A stretch of DNA of 64,000 bases from Gammaproteobacteria bacterium (GTDB lineage: Bacteria; Pseudomonadota; Gammaproteobacteria; JASBUN01): the NCBI GenBank assembly GCA_030147845.1, contig JASBUN010000058.1:124001-188000 (forward strand), written 5' to 3'. This document shows, piece by piece, positions 62,389 to 64,000 of the stretch. Under the pieces are notes generated by a model that searched no databases, was not told the origin of the DNA, and saw nothing but the letters and a program-made list of their open reading frames with translations. Each line of letters starts with the position of its first letter. Within the stretch, counting starts at the first letter, position 1. A program made the translations under genes and the position numbers.

Positions 62389-63226
62389 CGCGGTATCCGC
62401 CTGCCACGGTAAACATGGACGCCGGAACGCATTTCCCAACGTCAACCCGTTTCGCTCTCTGCGTCAGAGGGCCTCCTGGTATGCCTTTCACATAGCTGTA
62501 CAGCAGTACTTTTCTACCACCGAGATCGGCGTAACAAAAACGACTGCCAGGCAACAGCGCGAGCTCGTAAACCCTGCACTTATAGCCGGCCACCGACATG
62601 GTTACGCTAGTGGTAGTGCCGGCGGCCGCCGATAATGCACGGTCCGTGCGCAGAACCGGCGAGCGCGTTCGCATACTGAGTGACGCGTAACCAGCCGCGA
62701 TGGCCGAGGAATCATGATTGGTTTCACGTTTATCACCGCTCACTCTATCGATATAGAGATCACGCTTAGCATCGCCAATAATTACTTTATCGATCGGAAT
62801 TTTTATATGTGGTGGATTCAATAATAGACGATACCATTCGGCGACCAAGGCTTCGTTCGCCGGACTCGATGCGGCGCCGCTGCCGGCAAGCTCCTTCAGG
62901 CGCCTGCGCAGTTCATCTATTCTCGGCTGCGTGGGATTCGGCACTATCCGTTGCCAGCCCTGTCCGGTTTGCTCGGCGCGAACTGAACTGTCACGATACC
63001 ACCACTCCTCTCTGGTTGGCCCGTGCACGTCGGACGGTGCTCCCATACTTCGGTAGTGATCGATCATTCCCTGCCATTGCGTAGCGTAAACCACATGCAG
63101 GGTAAATTTTGGGCCATCGGCGTCGCCGTCTGGACAATCGCCTGCCCAAACCGTTGCACTGGAGGCGATCAGCACGGTTAGCGCGGCAAACATCTGCGCA
63201 TGAGGAAATGTCGGACTTCGTTTCAT
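62378..63226 (-). CDS. Secreted protein of the Tad locus, function unknown
   Basis: This 282-residue protein starts at ATG 63226 (MKRSPTFPHAQM) with a signal peptide cleaved near VWAG (about residue 29). The mature part starts with a Cys (GDCPDGDADG), has HVVYATQWQGMIDHYRSM, and holds Cys residues in YKCRVYEL, FCYADLGG and GKCVPAS that could form disulfides. No family is recognised. It overlaps the next gene by 11 bp, so it is in the same operon. Confidence 0.65.
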   Translation of the reverse strand: MKRSPTFPHAQMFAALTVLIASSATVWAGDCPDGDADGPKFTLHVVYATQWQGMIDHYRSMGAPSDVHGPTREEWWYRDSSVRAEQTGQGWQRIVPNPTQPRIDELRRRLKELAGSGAASSPANEALVAEWYRLLLNPPHIKIPIDKVIIGDAKRDLYIDRVSGDKRETNHDSSAIAAGYASLSMRTRSPVLRTDRALSAAAGTTTSVTMSVAGYKCRVYELALLPGSRFCYADLGGRKVLLYSYVKGIPGGPLTQRAKRVDVGKCVPASMFTVAGGYRDAR

Positions 63227-63999
63227 GGCAGGCTCACCAGGCGTACTTCCCAAAACGGATTAAACAAGTTGGCATACTCGCCGCTTTCGCTTACGGTGGC
63301 ATAGCCCGCTGCTGGACGCTGGTAGTAAATTTCCGCTCTCGATAATGCAGTCAGCTTCTCGGTCGTTGCGCCCATACCCAACAATTTCTTTGGGCGCGCA
63401 TCCGATAGTGGAACAGTGGCGTACGCGGTCACGGTCAACGATTTATCCCTATCGTCAGCGTCCGCATCAAGTTCATAGTACGATGGTACGCCGCGATAAT
63501 TTTCGTCGAATTCCTGGGCGGTAGCACTGCCTTGCGCTAACGTTGTGGTACTCCAGCCCTTTATTGTCCTATGACCAAGCGTCAACTCGTCCGCGGCGCT
63601 CCAATCCGACAGACTGCCGTCGGATATCTCCGATGTATGGCCGCTTTTTTGGATTCGTATTAAAAGAAGATTTTTACTCCACCCTCGATTGCCATTTATG
63701 AAACGCCTTGATGACCCAAGACTGATAGACACCATCTTATCCATCCGCCCATCGTCGTTCGACGCATCGTATTGCTTGATAAACGTACCGATTCTAGACA
63801 TCTCTCCGGCAATACTCGCTGCGCTGACCAGACCGCTCAGCCCCGACACTTCGGCCGGATTATTGACCTGTATATTGGGTGAGTATTCCCGCGCAGTCTT
63901 CTCCATCAACGACCGCATCGGTAACACGCTACTGCCACTGATGTCCGCAAGTAATTGCGATTCCGATAGAAGAATATTAATTTCTGAAGCAGCGGGCAC
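63223..63999 (-). CDS. TadG-like protein, C-terminal part (cut by window edge)
   Basis: The frame runs from 63999 to 63223 and continues past the right edge; the visible 258 residues are the C-terminal portion. The end (AEIYYQRP to YANLFNPFWEVRLVSLP) is the pattern seen in the extracellular domain of TadE/TadG-type proteins. GTG 63999 is only where the frame enters the window. It overlaps the next gene by 4 bp. Confidence 0.6.
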   Translation of the reverse strand: MPAASEINILLSESQLLADISGSSVLPMRSLMEKTAREYSPNIQVNNPAEVSGLSGLVSAASIAGEMSRIGTFIKQYDASNDDGRMDKMVSISLGSSRRFINGNRGWSKNLLLIRIQKSGHTSEISDGSLSDWSAADELTLGHRTIKGWSTTTLAQGSATAQEFDENYRGVPSYYELDADADDRDKSLTVTAYATVPLSDARPKKLLGMGATTEKLTALSRAEIYYQRPAAGYATVSESGEYANLFNPFWEVRLVSLP

Positions 64000-64000
64000 G

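Overview
The window looks like a contiguous stretch of chromosome from a gammaproteobacterium with a moderately high GC content. The evidence is gene order: lepB-lepA-mucD/degQ-rseCBA-rpoE, nadB, the sdhCDAB-sdhE-ygfX block, recJ-prfB-lysS, surE-pcm-yqaA-nlpD-rpoS, truD-ispF-ispD-ftsB-eno-kdsA-pyrG-tilS-accA-dnaE. This is the arrangement of Chromatiales-like and Pseudomonas-like lineages, but no single marker allows a genus name. No rRNA or tRNA gene, CRISPR array, intact transposase or prophage was recognised.

Layout. Positions 1-6600 (minus strand) hold signal peptidase I (cut by the left edge), LepA, a small glutaredoxin-like protein, a periplasmic DegQ/MucD protease and the RseC-RseB-RseA-sigmaE envelope-stress unit, with a sigmaE-type promoter in front of rpoE. 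Positions 6694-14665 hold nadB, the succinate dehydrogenase operon with its maturation factor SdhE, the folate-binding protein YgfZ and an HDOD protein. Positions 14786-20357 hold lysS, prfB (with the classical +1 programmed frameshift), recJ and a recJ-linked unknown. Positions 20918-25157 hold threonine and alanine metabolism (thrC, hom, alaC) and an Mth938-domain protein. Positions 25186-29965 hold the rpoS/nlpD/pcm/surE block and an Smr-domain protein. Positions 30232-42906 are a dense housekeeping block from truD to dnaE, preceded by two copies of a REP-like repeat.

From about 42.9 kb the character changes to accessory DNA: sparse genes, longer gaps, AT-rich patches and unknown proteins. 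It contains a three-helix membrane protein, an 804-residue two-PilZ-domain protein, a class I/II aminotransferase, a PEP-CTERM surface/secreted protein behind a near-consensus sigma54 (-24/-12) promoter, a frameshifted OFA-family MFS transporter, and a small one-helix membrane protein.

From 52.6 kb to the right edge lies a Tad/Flp-type pilus or secretion locus, all on the minus strand and so transcribed from the right edge inward. In transcription order it encodes a TadG-like protein (cut by the edge), a secreted unknown, a TadE-like pseudopilin, another secreted unknown, an 85-residue Flp/TadE-like mini-pilin, CpaB/RcpC, the CpaC/RcpA secretin, a TadA ATPase carrying an N-terminal FHA domain, TadB, TadC, a DUF192 protein, a second FHA protein with a transmembrane segment and a TPR-like tail, and a TadD-like TPR lipoprotein. 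Two FHA modules in one pilus locus suggest phospho-threonine-dependent control of assembly; this is inference. The most unusual material is in this Tad locus and in the sigma54/PEP-CTERM unit.
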